Of a stretch of 64,000 nt of DNA, positions 1 through 9,378 are shown piece by piece. Origin of the DNA: Granulosicoccus antarcticus IMCC3135 (GTDB taxonomy: Bacteria; Pseudomonadota; Gammaproteobacteria; Granulosicoccales; Granulosicoccaceae). The stretch's first letter is position 1; each line of letters starts with the position of its first letter. The translations under genes and the position numbers were made by a program. A model generated the notes under the pieces. It was not told the origin of the DNA, made no database searches, and saw only the letters and a program-made list of their open reading frames with translations. The stretch is from positions 3,654,501-3,718,500 of the forward strand of contig NZ_CP018632.1 in NCBI RefSeq assembly GCF_002215215.1, given 5' to 3'.

Positions 1-1
1 G

Positions 2-1378
2 CAAGTGGTGGCTGAGCTGGTCATCGGCTTTGTGATATTCGGTTCTGTCCTGGTGGCAACCAAGGGCAGCGAGTTCTTCATGAATCTTGCCAATGCACTG
101 CTGGGTCACAGACGCGGTGGTCCTGCAAAAGTGGCGGTTCTTGGCAGCGGCATTCTGGGTTCTCTTTCGGGCAGTGTGATCTCGAACATTCTGACCTCAG
201 GGCCTTTTTCGATCCCGACGATGCGCCGTGTCGGCTATCCCGCACACTACGCCGCTGCTGTCGAAAGTTGTGCCTCAACCGGTGCCACGTTGATGCCGCC
301 GGTCATGGGGACTGTGGCTTTTGTCATGGCCTCTTTCCTGGGTGTGCAATATACCGAGATTGTATTTGCCGCCATTATCCCGGCCATATTGTTCTACGTT
401 GCGCTGTTGTTCCAGGTTGATATGTATGCGGCCAGGCGCGGGCTGGACGGTTTGCCTAGATCGGAGACGCCGGACATCTGGCCGGTCATCAGAAGTGGCT
501 GGCCTTATTTGTTGAGCCTGGCGGTGCTCGTTTTTGTATTGATGGTTCTGCGTATGGAATCGCGCTCGCCTTATTATGCTTCTGCCGTGATGATCCTTGC
601 GACCTCCTTCAACAAGGAGACGCGGCTGACGCTGGCACGTGCCAAGGGGCTGTTGATGGATACCTCGGTGAACGTGGCTAATCTTGTCGCGGTGCTCGCG
701 GGCATCGGTCTGGTTGTCGGTGGATTGTCTTATACCGGGGTGGCAGGCGCTTTCTCGCGCGAACTGCTGCTATATGCGGATGGCAACGTGGCGCTGATGC
801 TGCTTGCAGGGGCTGTGACCAGTTTCGTTCTGGGCATGGGAATGACAGTGACAGCTTGCTATATTTTTCTGTCGATCCTGCTGGCACCGGCCTTGATCGA
901 GGCTGGCCTGAATCCTATCGCAAGTCACCTGTTCATCTTGTACTGGGGAATGCTGTCATACATCACGCCGCCAGTGGCGCTGGCTGCAATTACCGCTGCC
1001 AATATTGCCGATGCACCGCCGATGCGCACGGCGGTTTATTCCATGCGGCTCGGCATAACGCTGTTCATCCTGCCATTCATGTTTGTCTACAACCCGGCGC
1101 TGATCATGCAAGGCTCTGCCGGAGACATTCTGCTCTCTGTTGCTCTTGCAGTGATCGCTATCTGGGCGCTGACCGCGGCATTCGAACAGTGGATCTACAA
1201 GGTGGGAAAAATCGGCTTGCTCAGCCGACTTGTGATCGGCGCCAGCGGTCTTCTGATTCTGGTTCCTGAATTGAAAACCAGTTTGATCGGTTTTGTCCTG
1301 TTGGCTGGAGTCATCGGTATCAACTATTTTTTGAACGCAAACAAGCCTCACAACCGATATAAAGGGTCAACCCAATGA
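2..1378 (+). CDS. TRAP transporter fused permease (partial, 5' end outside window)
   Basis: This is the C-terminal part of a tripartite ATP-independent periplasmic (TRAP) transporter permease of the fused 4TM/12TM type, which imports organic acids using an ion gradient and an extracytoplasmic binding protein. The frame is open to the left window edge, so the GTG at 5 is probably internal. The translation is almost entirely hydrophobic helices. It carries the glycine/serine-rich segment SGSVISNILTSGPFSIPTM and a later LGMGMTVTACYIFLSILLAP helix typical of the DctM half. The stop overlaps the ATG of the next gene (ATGA), so permease and CoA-transferase are translationally coupled. This suggests the imported acid is activated by that enzyme. 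The family call is firm; the substrate is unknown. Confidence 0.85.
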   Translation, partial: QVVAELVIGFVIFGSVLVATKGSEFFMNLANALLGHRRGGPAKVAVLGSGILGSLSGSVISNILTSGPFSIPTMRRVGYPAHYAAAVESCASTGATLMPPVMGTVAFVMASFLGVQYTEIVFAAIIPAILFYVALLFQVDMYAARRGLDGLPRSETPDIWPVIRSGWPYLLSLAVLVFVLMVLRMESRSPYYASAVMILATSFNKETRLTLARAKGLLMDTSVNVANLVAVLAGIGLVVGGLSYTGVAGAFSRELLLYADGNVALMLLAGAVTSFVLGMGMTVTACYIFLSILLAPALIEAGLNPIASHLFILYWGMLSYITPPVALAAITAANIADAPPMRTAVYSMRLGITLFILPFMFVYNPALIMQGSAGDILLSVALAVIAIWALTAAFEQWIYKVGKIGLLSRLVIGASGLLILVPELKTSLIGFVLLAGVIGINYFLNANKPHNRYKGSTQ

Positions 1379-2043
1379 TTGACAAGCGGGTCAAGGACCT
1401 GAACGAAGCCGTCTCGCAAATAGGGGATGGTGCTGCGGTAATGATCGGAGGTTTTGGCTCTTCGGGCATCCCCTATGGTTTGATTGACGCACTGGTCGAG
1501 CAAGGCGCGCGTGAGCTGACGATCATCTCCAATAACGCGGGGGCGGGTGAAACCGGTATCGCTCGGTTATTGAAAGAAGGTCAGGTTGCCAAAGTGGTGT
1601 GTTCATACCCGCGCTCGCCCGGATCGGTCTGGTTTGAGCGTCGCTATGAGCAAGGAGAGATTGAACTGGAGGTGGTACCTCAGGGCACATTGGCTGAGCG
1701 TATCCGTGCTGCAGGGGCAGGTCTGGGTGGATTCCTGACAAAGACCAGCTACGGCACTCTGCTGGCAGAAGGCAAGGAGACCCGCCTGATCGATGGGGTC
1801 GGCTATGTTCTTGAAAAACCCTTGCCGGCTGATTTCTCACTGCTTCGGGCCGAGGCCGGAGACCGTTGGGGCAACCTGCGCTACCATGGCACAGCACGAA
1901 ATTTCAATCCGGTCATGGCAATGGCAGGCAAGGTTACGATTGCCGAAGTTCGGCACTTGTCTGGCGAGCCGCTTGATCCCGAGAGCGTGGTGACGCCCGG
2001 CATCTTCGTACAGAATGTTGTTGAATATGGGGTGCGACCGTGA
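1375..2043 (+). CDS. 3-oxoacid CoA-transferase, subunit A (PcaI/ScoA type)
   Basis: This is the alpha subunit of a family I CoA-transferase, which moves CoA from succinyl-CoA to a 3-oxoacid such as 3-oxoadipate or acetoacetate. The 222-aa length is normal for the split two-subunit form. The N-terminal glycine-rich AVMIGGFGSSGIPYGLIDAL segment and the later TKTSYGTLLAEGKE and NFNPVMAMAGK segments match the family. It starts at an ATG overlapping the TRAP permease stop and ends overlapping the GTG of subunit B, so the three genes form one coupled operon. 3-oxoadipate transferase (PcaI) is favoured because a flavin monooxygenase of aromatic type lies nearby, but the sequence does not fix the substrate. 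Confidence 0.88.
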   Translation: MIDKRVKDLNEAVSQIGDGAAVMIGGFGSSGIPYGLIDALVEQGARELTIISNNAGAGETGIARLLKEGQVAKVVCSYPRSPGSVWFERRYEQGEIELEVVPQGTLAERIRAAGAGLGGFLTKTSYGTLLAEGKETRLIDGVGYVLEKPLPADFSLLRAEAGDRWGNLRYHGTARNFNPVMAMAGKVTIAEVRHLSGEPLDPESVVTPGIFVQNVVEYGVRP

Positions 2044-2675
2044 ATAGTCTGACTGATCAGCAGCTGGCGGCCAGGGTTGCACAGGACATTCCCGATGGCT
2101 CCTACGTCAATCTTGGCATCGGCAAGCCCACCCATGTGTCATCTCACCTGCCCGAAGGGCGCGAGGTGATCTATCAGTCTGAGAACGGCATTCTGGGGGT
2201 TGGGCCGACACCTGCACCCGGCGAGGAGGATGTCGAGTTGATTGACGCCAGTAAGCGTTTGATCACTACCGCTCCGGGCGGATCGTTTTTTGAGCAATCA
2301 GACTCGTTCGCCATGATGCGAGGCGGGCATATCGATATTGCTGTTCTAGGAGGCTATCAGGTTGCGCAGAATGGTGATCTGGCTAATTGGGCGACACTGG
2401 ATGAGAAATTTCCTCCCGCTGTGGGTGGCGCTATGGATCTGGTTGTCGGAGTGCCGACGATATTTGTCATGATGCGACACACCAACAAGGACGGATCACC
2501 TAAACTTGTCAACAAGTGCACTTATCCGCTAACCGGTTTGGGTGTTGTCACTCGTGTTTACACCGATTTAGTGGTTCTTGACATTACACCCGATGGATTT
2601 GCATTGGTCGAACTGCTTGCCGGTAACTCACTCGAAGACGTTCAATCTCTCACAGAAGCCAGGATTCACACCTGA
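2040..2675 (+). CDS. 3-oxoacid CoA-transferase, subunit B (PcaJ/ScoB type)
   Basis: This is the beta subunit of the same CoA-transferase and carries the catalytic glutamate. In this family the Glu of the SENG motif forms the glutamyl-CoA thioester, and here it is E48 in IYQSENGILGVGP. Downstream GGHIDIAVLGGYQVAQNGDLANW is also characteristic. The GTG start at 2040 overlaps the TGA of subunit A by four bases, giving obligatory 1:1 synthesis. The 211-aa length is normal. An in-frame hydrophobic stretch belonging to the following membrane-protein gene begins at its stop codon. The family call is firm and substrate specificity is inferred only from context. Confidence 0.88.
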   Translation: MNSLTDQQLAARVAQDIPDGSYVNLGIGKPTHVSSHLPEGREVIYQSENGILGVGPTPAPGEEDVELIDASKRLITTAPGGSFFEQSDSFAMMRGGHIDIAVLGGYQVAQNGDLANWATLDEKFPPAVGGAMDLVVGVPTIFVMMRHTNKDGSPKLVNKCTYPLTGLGVVTRVYTDLVVLDITPDGFALVELLAGNSLEDVQSLTEARIHT

Positions 2676-2761
2676 AAACGTATATCAGCGCCCTATGCCT
2701 CACACTGTGTCTGGCAGGGGTCCTGGCAAGCAAGCTGTTTGGCATAACCAGCGGGACGTAT

Positions 2762-4051
2762 GTGGCCGCGCCGGCGTTGCTGATCTATGTCGCGTTGAAC
2801 TTGCGGCAAACCTCGACGGTGGTCAAGGTGTTCTTCGGGCTCGCCATGCTGCTGATCTTAAGCTCTGGTGGCACGTCACTGAGCTCTTCAGATATTCTGG
2901 CAGGCTTGGAGCGCATGGTGTTTCTTGGCGCTCTGCTCACCGCACTGGGATTCATGCGGGTAGTCGCGACACACGACACACACTTTATTCGTGCCGGTCG
3001 GTACCTGATTTCACAACCACCGGCCCGCCGTTATTTGTCCATGTATGCGGGTGGCCATCTGTTCACCACATTGCTGAACATGGGTGGCCTCGGTTTACTG
3101 GTAGAAACAGTGAACAGGGCGCTGGAGGCCCGCAGGGATAGTCTGAGCCCGCTGGTCTTCCAGCTACGACAGCGCCGGATCGTATCCGCGATCATGCGAG
3201 GCTTTTCGACAATAGCCTTCTGGACACCGTTCGGCATTGCACTCAACAGCCTGTTGTTGGTGTTCCCGGATTTGCATTGGATCGACGTGGCACCGTTCGG
3301 CTTGCTATTTGCGGGCACTGCGCTGATTTTTGGGTGGTCACAGGACAGCATTGAACGACGCCTGCGGCCATTGCACCCTCGACCTCAAGTGGATGCACCC
3401 GAGCCGGGCGATCATTGGTCGGCACTGTTCGTCGTCTTGCACATACTCGGACTCGGCACGGTCATCTTCACACTCGATGTCATGCTACCGGTATCTTTCC
3501 AATCGGTTCTGTTGTTCGTAGTCCCTATCTATGCGCTGATCTGGATTGTCTGGCTATTTGGCCAGACGGGGCCGGCCACGCTGAAAACTGGTTTCATCGA
3601 GCGAGCACCGAGCTTTGTCACTGAGATCGGTGTCTTTTCCATGGCAGGCCTGTTGGGGCCGATGATCGCGGCACTCATTCCAGAAGCGGCCATGAACCCC
3701 CTGTTCAGTGTTGTTGGCGCTCAGCCGGTCATTCTGGCCTTGGCATTGTTGTGGACGACCGTGTTGTTCAGCGTAATAGGAGTTCACCCCATTATCTCCG
3801 TCATTGTGCTGGGGGAGCTGGTCGTGCGCAATGGCGGCATTTCAGAGCTGGCCGCCACACTGGCACTGTTGTCCGGCTGGGCAGGTGCTGTCACTCTTGC
3901 ACCTTTTGCCACCACATCCGTGTTCATTAGCCGACTTGTCAATCAAGGGGTCTGGCGTGTGAGCTGGGGCTGGAATGGTGTCTATAGCTTTGGTGTGCTG
4001 TTGCTCTTTTCACTGTTATTGAGTGTGGGGATTCTTCTTGGTTTTTTCTGA
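2762..4051 (+). CDS. Multipass membrane protein, probable transporter (unassigned)
   Basis: This integral membrane protein of about 430 aa has roughly ten to twelve hydrophobic helices. I do not recognise the family with certainty. The layout, two halves with re-entrant-looking Gly/Ser/Thr segments such as STIAFWTPFGIALNS and SGWAGAVTLAPFATTSV, resembles ion-transporter (IT) superfamily carriers for organic acids. The listed start is the first conventional codon (GTG). The frame stays open upstream to a stop at 2624 and encodes a hydrophobic stretch from about 2678 (YISALCLTLCLAGVLASKLF). The real start may therefore be the CTG at 2672, overlapping the TGA of the CoA-transferase B gene. Its place in the operon suggests transport of the acid that the CoA-transferase uses, or of its product. 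Confidence 0.6.
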   Translation: MAAPALLIYVALNLRQTSTVVKVFFGLAMLLILSSGGTSLSSSDILAGLERMVFLGALLTALGFMRVVATHDTHFIRAGRYLISQPPARRYLSMYAGGHLFTTLLNMGGLGLLVETVNRALEARRDSLSPLVFQLRQRRIVSAIMRGFSTIAFWTPFGIALNSLLLVFPDLHWIDVAPFGLLFAGTALIFGWSQDSIERRLRPLHPRPQVDAPEPGDHWSALFVVLHILGLGTVIFTLDVMLPVSFQSVLLFVVPIYALIWIVWLFGQTGPATLKTGFIERAPSFVTEIGVFSMAGLLGPMIAALIPEAAMNPLFSVVGAQPVILALALLWTTVLFSVIGVHPIISVIVLGELVVRNGGISELAATLALLSGWAGAVTLAPFATTSVFISRLVNQGVWRVSWGWNGVYSFGVLLLFSLLLSVGILLGFF

Positions 4052-4098
4052 AGAAGGGCTTGCGAAGAAGAGCTGACAACGAGTGTACTGCGACAGGC

Positions 4099-5379
4099 TC
4101 AGATCAATACGGTCGAACCAGGTGCAATGGTTTGCGGTGCACGATTCAGCTCGTCGATGGCCAAGCCTGCCACCGCCTTGTAGTCCGCCATGAAAGCAGT
4201 ACGCTCGTCAGGTGACACCACGGCATCGATGTCCTCGAAGACCCCGTTGCAACGTTCATCAACCAGGTTGAGAAGGCCAAAAGGACCAGCGCCGCGGTTG
4301 CGTAGAACCAGTTTGGATATGGGTTCGCACAGCTCTGTGTTGTAGGCGGATAGTGCCTTGCCAGAGACCCCATGCTCAAGCATTTTCGCGCCCAGAATGC
4401 GTGCATCGATGATCGCCTGACTGGCCCCGTTGGAGCCTGTGGGGTACATGGCATGGGCGGCATCACCCATCAAGGTCACCTGTTTGTCCAGCCAGCTGGG
4501 TATTGGATCTCTGTCGATCATCGGGTTCTCGAAGACGACATCGGCGCCATTGAGCAGATCTTTGACATCCAGCCAGTCGTAGGACCAGTCCTGAAAATGC
4601 TCGATGAAATCCTCAACCTGCGCTAACCTGAACCAGCCACTGGGACGCTGATCAACCGTCTCGTAGTTGACCTCCGCTATCCAGTTGATCAAGGCCATGC
4701 CGTCCTCGTCAGGTGCGGAAATAGGGTAGATCACCATGCGTTGCTGGTGAGTGCCCAGTCCGACAAACGAGGCACCGGTACGAATGGGTCGGGCACGCGT
4801 TGTGCCTCGCCACATCATGGTACCGCCCCAGTGAATGGGGGGTTGATCCGGATGCATCTGGGCGCGGATGGCCGAATGGATGCCGTCGGCTCCAACCAGT
4901 AACGTACCCGTGTGATGCATGAGGCCACCGTCCTTGTGCTCCACGATCGCGGTCACTGTGCCGTCAGGGTTGTTCTGGTAGCCGCTGACACGGCTGCCAA
5001 GGCAGACTCGGGAATCACCGGCGCGTTGGATGAGTTCCTGATATAGCAGCGTTTGAAAGTGCCCTCGATGAACACCGTATTGCGGCCATTGGTAGCCTGC
5101 CTCCAGTCCGCGCGGTTCAGAGTAAATGTCATTGCCCTTGCGACCTACCAATGCCCATTCACGCGTCGGCAAACCCACGCGGTCCAGCTTTGCAGCGTCG
5201 ATGCCCAGGTCATACAGCTCTCTGACAGCATTGGGCTGGATATTGATGCCTACGCCGAGCGGCTTCATTTCGCTCACGGATTCGAATACGATGAACGGGA
5301 CACCGATCTGGTCCAGCGTCAACGCCAGGCTCAGTCCGCCGATGCCACCACCGGCAATCATCACTAGAGGTTGGCTCAT
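4099..5379 (-). CDS. FAD-dependent monooxygenase (aromatic hydroxylase family)
   Basis: This is a group A flavoprotein monooxygenase that would hydroxylate an aromatic or related ring using NAD(P)H and O2. The N-terminal dinucleotide fold GGGIGG is at residues 10-15. A VGADGIHSAIR (DG) motif lies mid-protein and the second FAD motif LMGDAAHAMYPTG has its Asp near residue 306. The 426-aa length fits salicylate or 3-hydroxybenzoate hydroxylase relatives. It is transcribed convergently with the CoA-transferase operon and divergently from the M14 peptidase gene. An aromatic substrate feeding the 3-oxoadipate route is an inference from neighbours. The exact substrate cannot be told. Confidence 0.85.
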   Translation of the reverse strand: MSQPLVMIAGGGIGGLSLALTLDQIGVPFIVFESVSEMKPLGVGINIQPNAVRELYDLGIDAAKLDRVGLPTREWALVGRKGNDIYSEPRGLEAGYQWPQYGVHRGHFQTLLYQELIQRAGDSRVCLGSRVSGYQNNPDGTVTAIVEHKDGGLMHHTGTLLVGADGIHSAIRAQMHPDQPPIHWGGTMMWRGTTRARPIRTGASFVGLGTHQQRMVIYPISAPDEDGMALINWIAEVNYETVDQRPSGWFRLAQVEDFIEHFQDWSYDWLDVKDLLNGADVVFENPMIDRDPIPSWLDKQVTLMGDAAHAMYPTGSNGASQAIIDARILGAKMLEHGVSGKALSAYNTELCEPISKLVLRNRGAGPFGLLNLVDERCNGVFEDIDAVVSPDERTAFMADYKAVAGLAIDELNRAPQTIAPGSTVLI

Positions 5380-5463
5380 GTTTATACTCTATGGATTCTT
5401 AACAACAGGTCGCCTCATGCTAACGCTTTGAGGGCGATTGTGTAATCCCCAGAATGTTGACTC

Positions 5464-7236
5464 ATGCCCATCGAACCTTTTGATAAGCACTATTCACGAA
5501 CTCTGGATAGCCTGAAGAGTCTCCCGTCGACTATCGCCGATGTTTGGCTGTTCGAGCCCAGGCCAGCGCGTCTTGCTGTTGAACGATCATTGGCAGAGAC
5601 GGGGCGCACTCTGCGCATTCACTCGGCTTACAAGTGTTTGCTCCACAGCGTACTGGAGCAGGATCTATTTGTTGATGCCATCGCTGTAACGATCCGTTAC
5701 CCGGTTGTCGAACACGATGAGCCGCTGCGCTTTCGACTGGAGTGTTATCCGCTGCAGGATCTGTTCAGCCATATCGACATCCAGTTTCTGGCAGTTGATC
5801 ACTGTGGTGATAGTCTGCCCGCCTATCAGTTGAGCATTCGTACTGAGACTGAACAGTTCGAGCTGAGCATTGCGGTGCCTGTCAGATGGAAGGCTCATCC
5901 GGCAGGTCGTCAGTTGCTGGTGGCATCCGGGTGGATGCAGTCCAGTGACGGGCAGTCGGTACCGATGGTTACTGATTATGAGCAGCTCTATGACGATATT
6001 TGTGCTTATCTGCAAGTCATGCCAATGACACCAATGCATCCCTCGGAGCCTGGTGGGCCGTTTTTCGATCAACTGGATGTTTGCGTGACAGCACCGTTCC
6101 AGGATGAGCCAATGCCGGTGGGTAACGAGGCAATATCGTTGGCAGAAGCTCTGCATGAAGAGATCTATTTTACAGCGATTGAAATATTTCAGCAAAGACT
6201 AGGCTTGCCGCCCATGTCACGCGAGCTGAAACCGGGACAAGTGGTGCCCAGAATCTCCAGGGGTGAAACGGTCTCGCTGTCGATCCGCGCCAATCAGGCC
6301 CGGCTAGCAGTGGATCGGGATCAGGCGGGTTGCCCGGTGCTGTCACAGGCAACACACTGGCTGTATCCCTCGCAGGTCAAATCGTGCCTGAATCAGATTG
6401 ATGGGCAGCCTATCTTGGCAATGTCGAGACAAGGTCGTGTTGTTGAAGGGCGCATTGTTCGTAATGGTGTATTGCCTGAGCAGGCCATGCTTGCAATATC
6501 GGGTGCACAACACGCCAATGAAAGTTCCGGTGTGATTGGTGCCTTGCGGGCTGCACTGGATTTGCAGCAGACCGGCAAGCTCGCCTTCACGGTGTGCCCT
6601 GTGGAGAATGTCGACGGCTATGCTCTGTACCATAGCTTATGTCTGGAGAATGCCAATCATATGCATCACGCGGCGCGCTATAGCGCCGGTGGTAATGATC
6701 TGACGCACGGGGAAGGGATGTTCGAATCAGCTATTCGGCACAATGCCTACGACCTGCTACCCGCTCGTGTGCATGTCAACCTGCACGGCTATCCGGCTCA
6801 TGAATGGACGCGGCCATTGTCGGGTTATGTTCCGCAAGGATTCTCACGCTGGACCATCCCCAAAGGCTTTTTCCTGATCTGCGATTACGCGGATGAGAGC
6901 CAGCTGACACTTGCCACCCAGGTGCTGGATGCAGCACTAGAGGCGCTGTACGAGTTTCCGGAAATGATGGCGGTCAATCGCCGTATGCTGCGAAGTTATG
7001 AAAGTGTGGTCGGCTCACTGGATTTTGAGCTCTATCGAGACTGTATTCCCTATACGTTGACACAACGGCCTCGCGAACCGTATTCAATCTCATTGATCAC
7101 GGAAGCACCCGATGAAAGCATCTACGGTGAAGACTTTCGGATCGCTCACGAGGCTCAATATCGTGTGATCATGGCGGTAGCTGAATTACTCGCTTCTCAG
7201 GTCATACCGCCAATAGACGATGCGGGATGGGCTTGA
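5464..7236 (+). CDS. M14-type zinc carboxypeptidase family protein
   Basis: This 590-aa protein has a C-terminal half that looks like an M14 zinc peptidase. The metal-binding HxxE is H350/E353 in SGAQHANESS, and a downstream His sits in VNLHGYPAHEW (H441). These are the three ligands expected in the family. The first 300 or so residues are not recognised and may be a family-specific N-terminal domain. No signal peptide is visible, so it is probably cytoplasmic or exported by another route. A role in hydrolysing small amide or peptide substrates, perhaps linked to the catabolic genes around it, is inferred. The gene stands alone, with gaps on both sides. Confidence 0.7.
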   Translation: MPIEPFDKHYSRTLDSLKSLPSTIADVWLFEPRPARLAVERSLAETGRTLRIHSAYKCLLHSVLEQDLFVDAIAVTIRYPVVEHDEPLRFRLECYPLQDLFSHIDIQFLAVDHCGDSLPAYQLSIRTETEQFELSIAVPVRWKAHPAGRQLLVASGWMQSSDGQSVPMVTDYEQLYDDICAYLQVMPMTPMHPSEPGGPFFDQLDVCVTAPFQDEPMPVGNEAISLAEALHEEIYFTAIEIFQQRLGLPPMSRELKPGQVVPRISRGETVSLSIRANQARLAVDRDQAGCPVLSQATHWLYPSQVKSCLNQIDGQPILAMSRQGRVVEGRIVRNGVLPEQAMLAISGAQHANESSGVIGALRAALDLQQTGKLAFTVCPVENVDGYALYHSLCLENANHMHHAARYSAGGNDLTHGEGMFESAIRHNAYDLLPARVHVNLHGYPAHEWTRPLSGYVPQGFSRWTIPKGFFLICDYADESQLTLATQVLDAALEALYEFPEMMAVNRRMLRSYESVVGSLDFELYRDCIPYTLTQRPREPYSISLITEAPDESIYGEDFRIAHEAQYRVIMAVAELLASQVIPPIDDAGWA

Positions 7237-7480
7237 TGGGACGCCAAATGATTGGCCTCTGAGACTAGTTTGTAACGTTTGAACAAGTGCGCTGGTAGCT
7301 TGTTCTGAGCCGAGTAACATAGGCAGCACCCGTATTATTACAGCGTCTATAGCCATAGCTGGACATTTGGCCAGTCCCTGCAGGCTTACGAGACAGAAGC
7401 CTTGCGCTAGCATTCGATTCGGCCTGATAAAGCAGACATGCGCTGGCTATTGGCAATCAGAACTACGAAGGAGACTAGCT

Positions 7481-8458
7481 ATGAGCCATTGTTGCCCCAG
7501 AGTTCCAGCTTTTTTACCTGTCATCTGCACCGCGTTTATCTTTCTCGCTGGTTGCGGCAGCTCGTCGGATTCACCTTCCACTGCCGTGGTGCCCTCTGAC
7601 GATCTGCCAACGGTCGGTTCACCCAATATTCCTGATACCAGTGGTGGTGATAATGTACCGCCGGGTAATACCACCGATGCCGGTTCCGGGGCCTTGCTCA
7701 CGTACGTGGGGTATATCGCTCTTGTACAAACGACGCCGGCCAATAGTTTGTTCGACGGTGCACCTTTGAGGGGGGCATCTCCGAACGCCCGTGCATCGGC
7801 AGTGCTGACCAGACTTAACGAACCTTTTTCGCTCACAGAATATCGTGAAGCGCGTGCTTTGGATGAAGATCAGTGCACGCGCTACGTGGACTATGTCGCT
7901 GTAGAGGGGCGTTTGGAAGGCGCCACTGATAGCCTGCCATCGGATCTGGTGGATGGCGGTGAGGTGTTGACGATTCAGAGTCCGCAAGGCTCTTACGCAG
8001 AGTTATTGGTGAATCCGAATTCAGTCGGAACCACGTATGCAAATGTGGAGTTGGACTCCTTGCCTCTGCCAGTGCCGGACGGTCTCATCGCCAATATCCC
8101 CGGTGGGGAGTTTCCGGCTGTGGCCGATATCGTGATTCCGAACGTAGACCTGCTGGTTGTGTTGGGAGACTCTCCTGAAGGGATTCACTCAAGTGAGTTT
8201 CGATGGGAAGCTGGGTCTGACCCTTCGTCCATCGTCATGTTGTCTATCATAGCAAGCTCACTCGACGGCTCGTCTAACGGCGTTTTGTGTACGGCAATCG
8301 ATGACGGTGAGTTTGTTGTGCCCGACTGGGCGGCGGAAAATCTGATTGGCAACCACACCACAATCGTTCGCACTATGCAGCGTGAAGTCTACGCGCTGAC
8401 AGTAGAAGGCGATACGCTGGTTGTCGGCTCAAACCTGAGCCCTTATAGTTCGTTGTAA
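7481..8458 (+). CDS. Hypothetical lipoprotein
   Basis: This secreted lipoprotein of about 325 aa has unknown function. The start is placed at the ATG at 7481 because a good AGGAG ribosome site lies seven to eight bases upstream. The translation from there gives a short signal sequence ending in a lipobox FLAGC with Cys25, followed by a Ser/Pro/Thr/Gly-rich linker typical of surface or periplasmic lipoproteins. The body has an acidic, beta-rich look and no motif I recognise. The frame is open further upstream (to 7367), but that segment lacks signal-peptide character. Confidence 0.6.
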   Translation: MSHCCPRVPAFLPVICTAFIFLAGCGSSSDSPSTAVVPSDDLPTVGSPNIPDTSGGDNVPPGNTTDAGSGALLTYVGYIALVQTTPANSLFDGAPLRGASPNARASAVLTRLNEPFSLTEYREARALDEDQCTRYVDYVAVEGRLEGATDSLPSDLVDGGEVLTIQSPQGSYAELLVNPNSVGTTYANVELDSLPLPVPDGLIANIPGGEFPAVADIVIPNVDLLVVLGDSPEGIHSSEFRWEAGSDPSSIVMLSIIASSLDGSSNGVLCTAIDDGEFVVPDWAAENLIGNHTTIVRTMQREVYALTVEGDTLVVGSNLSPYSSL

Positions 8459-8481
8459 GGCAATGCTGATTGACTGATCAC

Positions 8482-9375
8482 TCACAGTGACAGTGACAGG
8501 CTCTCAGCATACTCAAAGCTTCTTGCTTGCTGGCTCACCGGGTCAATAAATTGAAGAGCCTTTGACAGCAACTGCAAGGGTTGTGAGTAGTTGTCTGCTG
8601 ATAGAGGTTGTAATTGTGGATAGTATTTGTCGTTAAGTAGGGGCCAACCCAGAGTGTGCATATGAACGCGCAATTGGTGGGTTCTACCTGTCACCGGGTT
8701 TAATTCAAACAAGGCCTTGTCATCTGTTTGTTGCAAGCATCGAATCACAGAGTGGCTATTGGCCTCGCCCTCGGTGACACGCATGCAAAAGCGTGGTTTT
8801 GACTGTACAAGGCGGTTTTTTATCTCCCACTGCTGACCTACCAGGTTTTCCGTGTCTTTGACTTTTGCAACAGCCTGGTAGGTTTTATGTATATTTCGTG
8901 TTTTGAATAGTTCATGGTAATGGTGACGCGTATCCGGATTGACAGAGAAAATGACCAGACCGGCTGTCACTCTATCCAGGCGATGCAAGGCTTGTAAGTC
9001 ATCAATGCCTGTGCTTCGTCGCAGCCGATTTTGCAGGCATTCGTTCACGTAGATACCGCCGGGAATGACTGCCAGAAAGTGCGGTTTATAGGCCACCAGG
9101 ATATCCTGATCCTGAAATAGAATGATTTCCTTGAAGGGGATGCTGGGCTCGCTTTCCACTTCCCTGTAGTAGTGAATGCGTTGTTGTGGCTGGAATGGTG
9201 ATTGCGCTGTTATCAGGGAGCCGTCATCGCGATGTACCTTGCCATCGTTGATCCGTTGATGCCAGATATCAGCATCAATATAGGGGAATTTGATTATCAG
9301 GTATTCCAGCACCGTGGCAACACCGGGGTTTGTCTGCGGCAAACTCAGCTTTGAGGGGTACTCGGAAATTGCCAT
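8482..9375 (-). CDS. RluA-family pseudouridine synthase
   Basis: This enzyme isomerises specific uridines in RNA to pseudouridine. The signature ALHRLDRVTAGLVIFS contains the catalytic Asp in HRLD and is diagnostic for the RluA/RsuA-like family. Later PVTGRTHQLRVHM is the other conserved block. The 297-aa length fits single-domain RluA relatives with a short N-terminal S4-like segment (WHQRINDGKVHRDDG). It starts at an ATG four bases before the stop codon of the upstream LysR gene region and may be read through from it. The RNA target (rRNA or tRNA) cannot be predicted. Confidence 0.88.
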   Translation of the reverse strand: MAISEYPSKLSLPQTNPGVATVLEYLIIKFPYIDADIWHQRINDGKVHRDDGSLITAQSPFQPQQRIHYYREVESEPSIPFKEIILFQDQDILVAYKPHFLAVIPGGIYVNECLQNRLRRSTGIDDLQALHRLDRVTAGLVIFSVNPDTRHHYHELFKTRNIHKTYQAVAKVKDTENLVGQQWEIKNRLVQSKPRFCMRVTEGEANSHSVIRCLQQTDDKALFELNPVTGRTHQLRVHMHTLGWPLLNDKYYPQLQPLSADNYSQPLQLLSKALQFIDPVSQQARSFEYAESLSLSL

Positions 9376-9378
9376 CAA

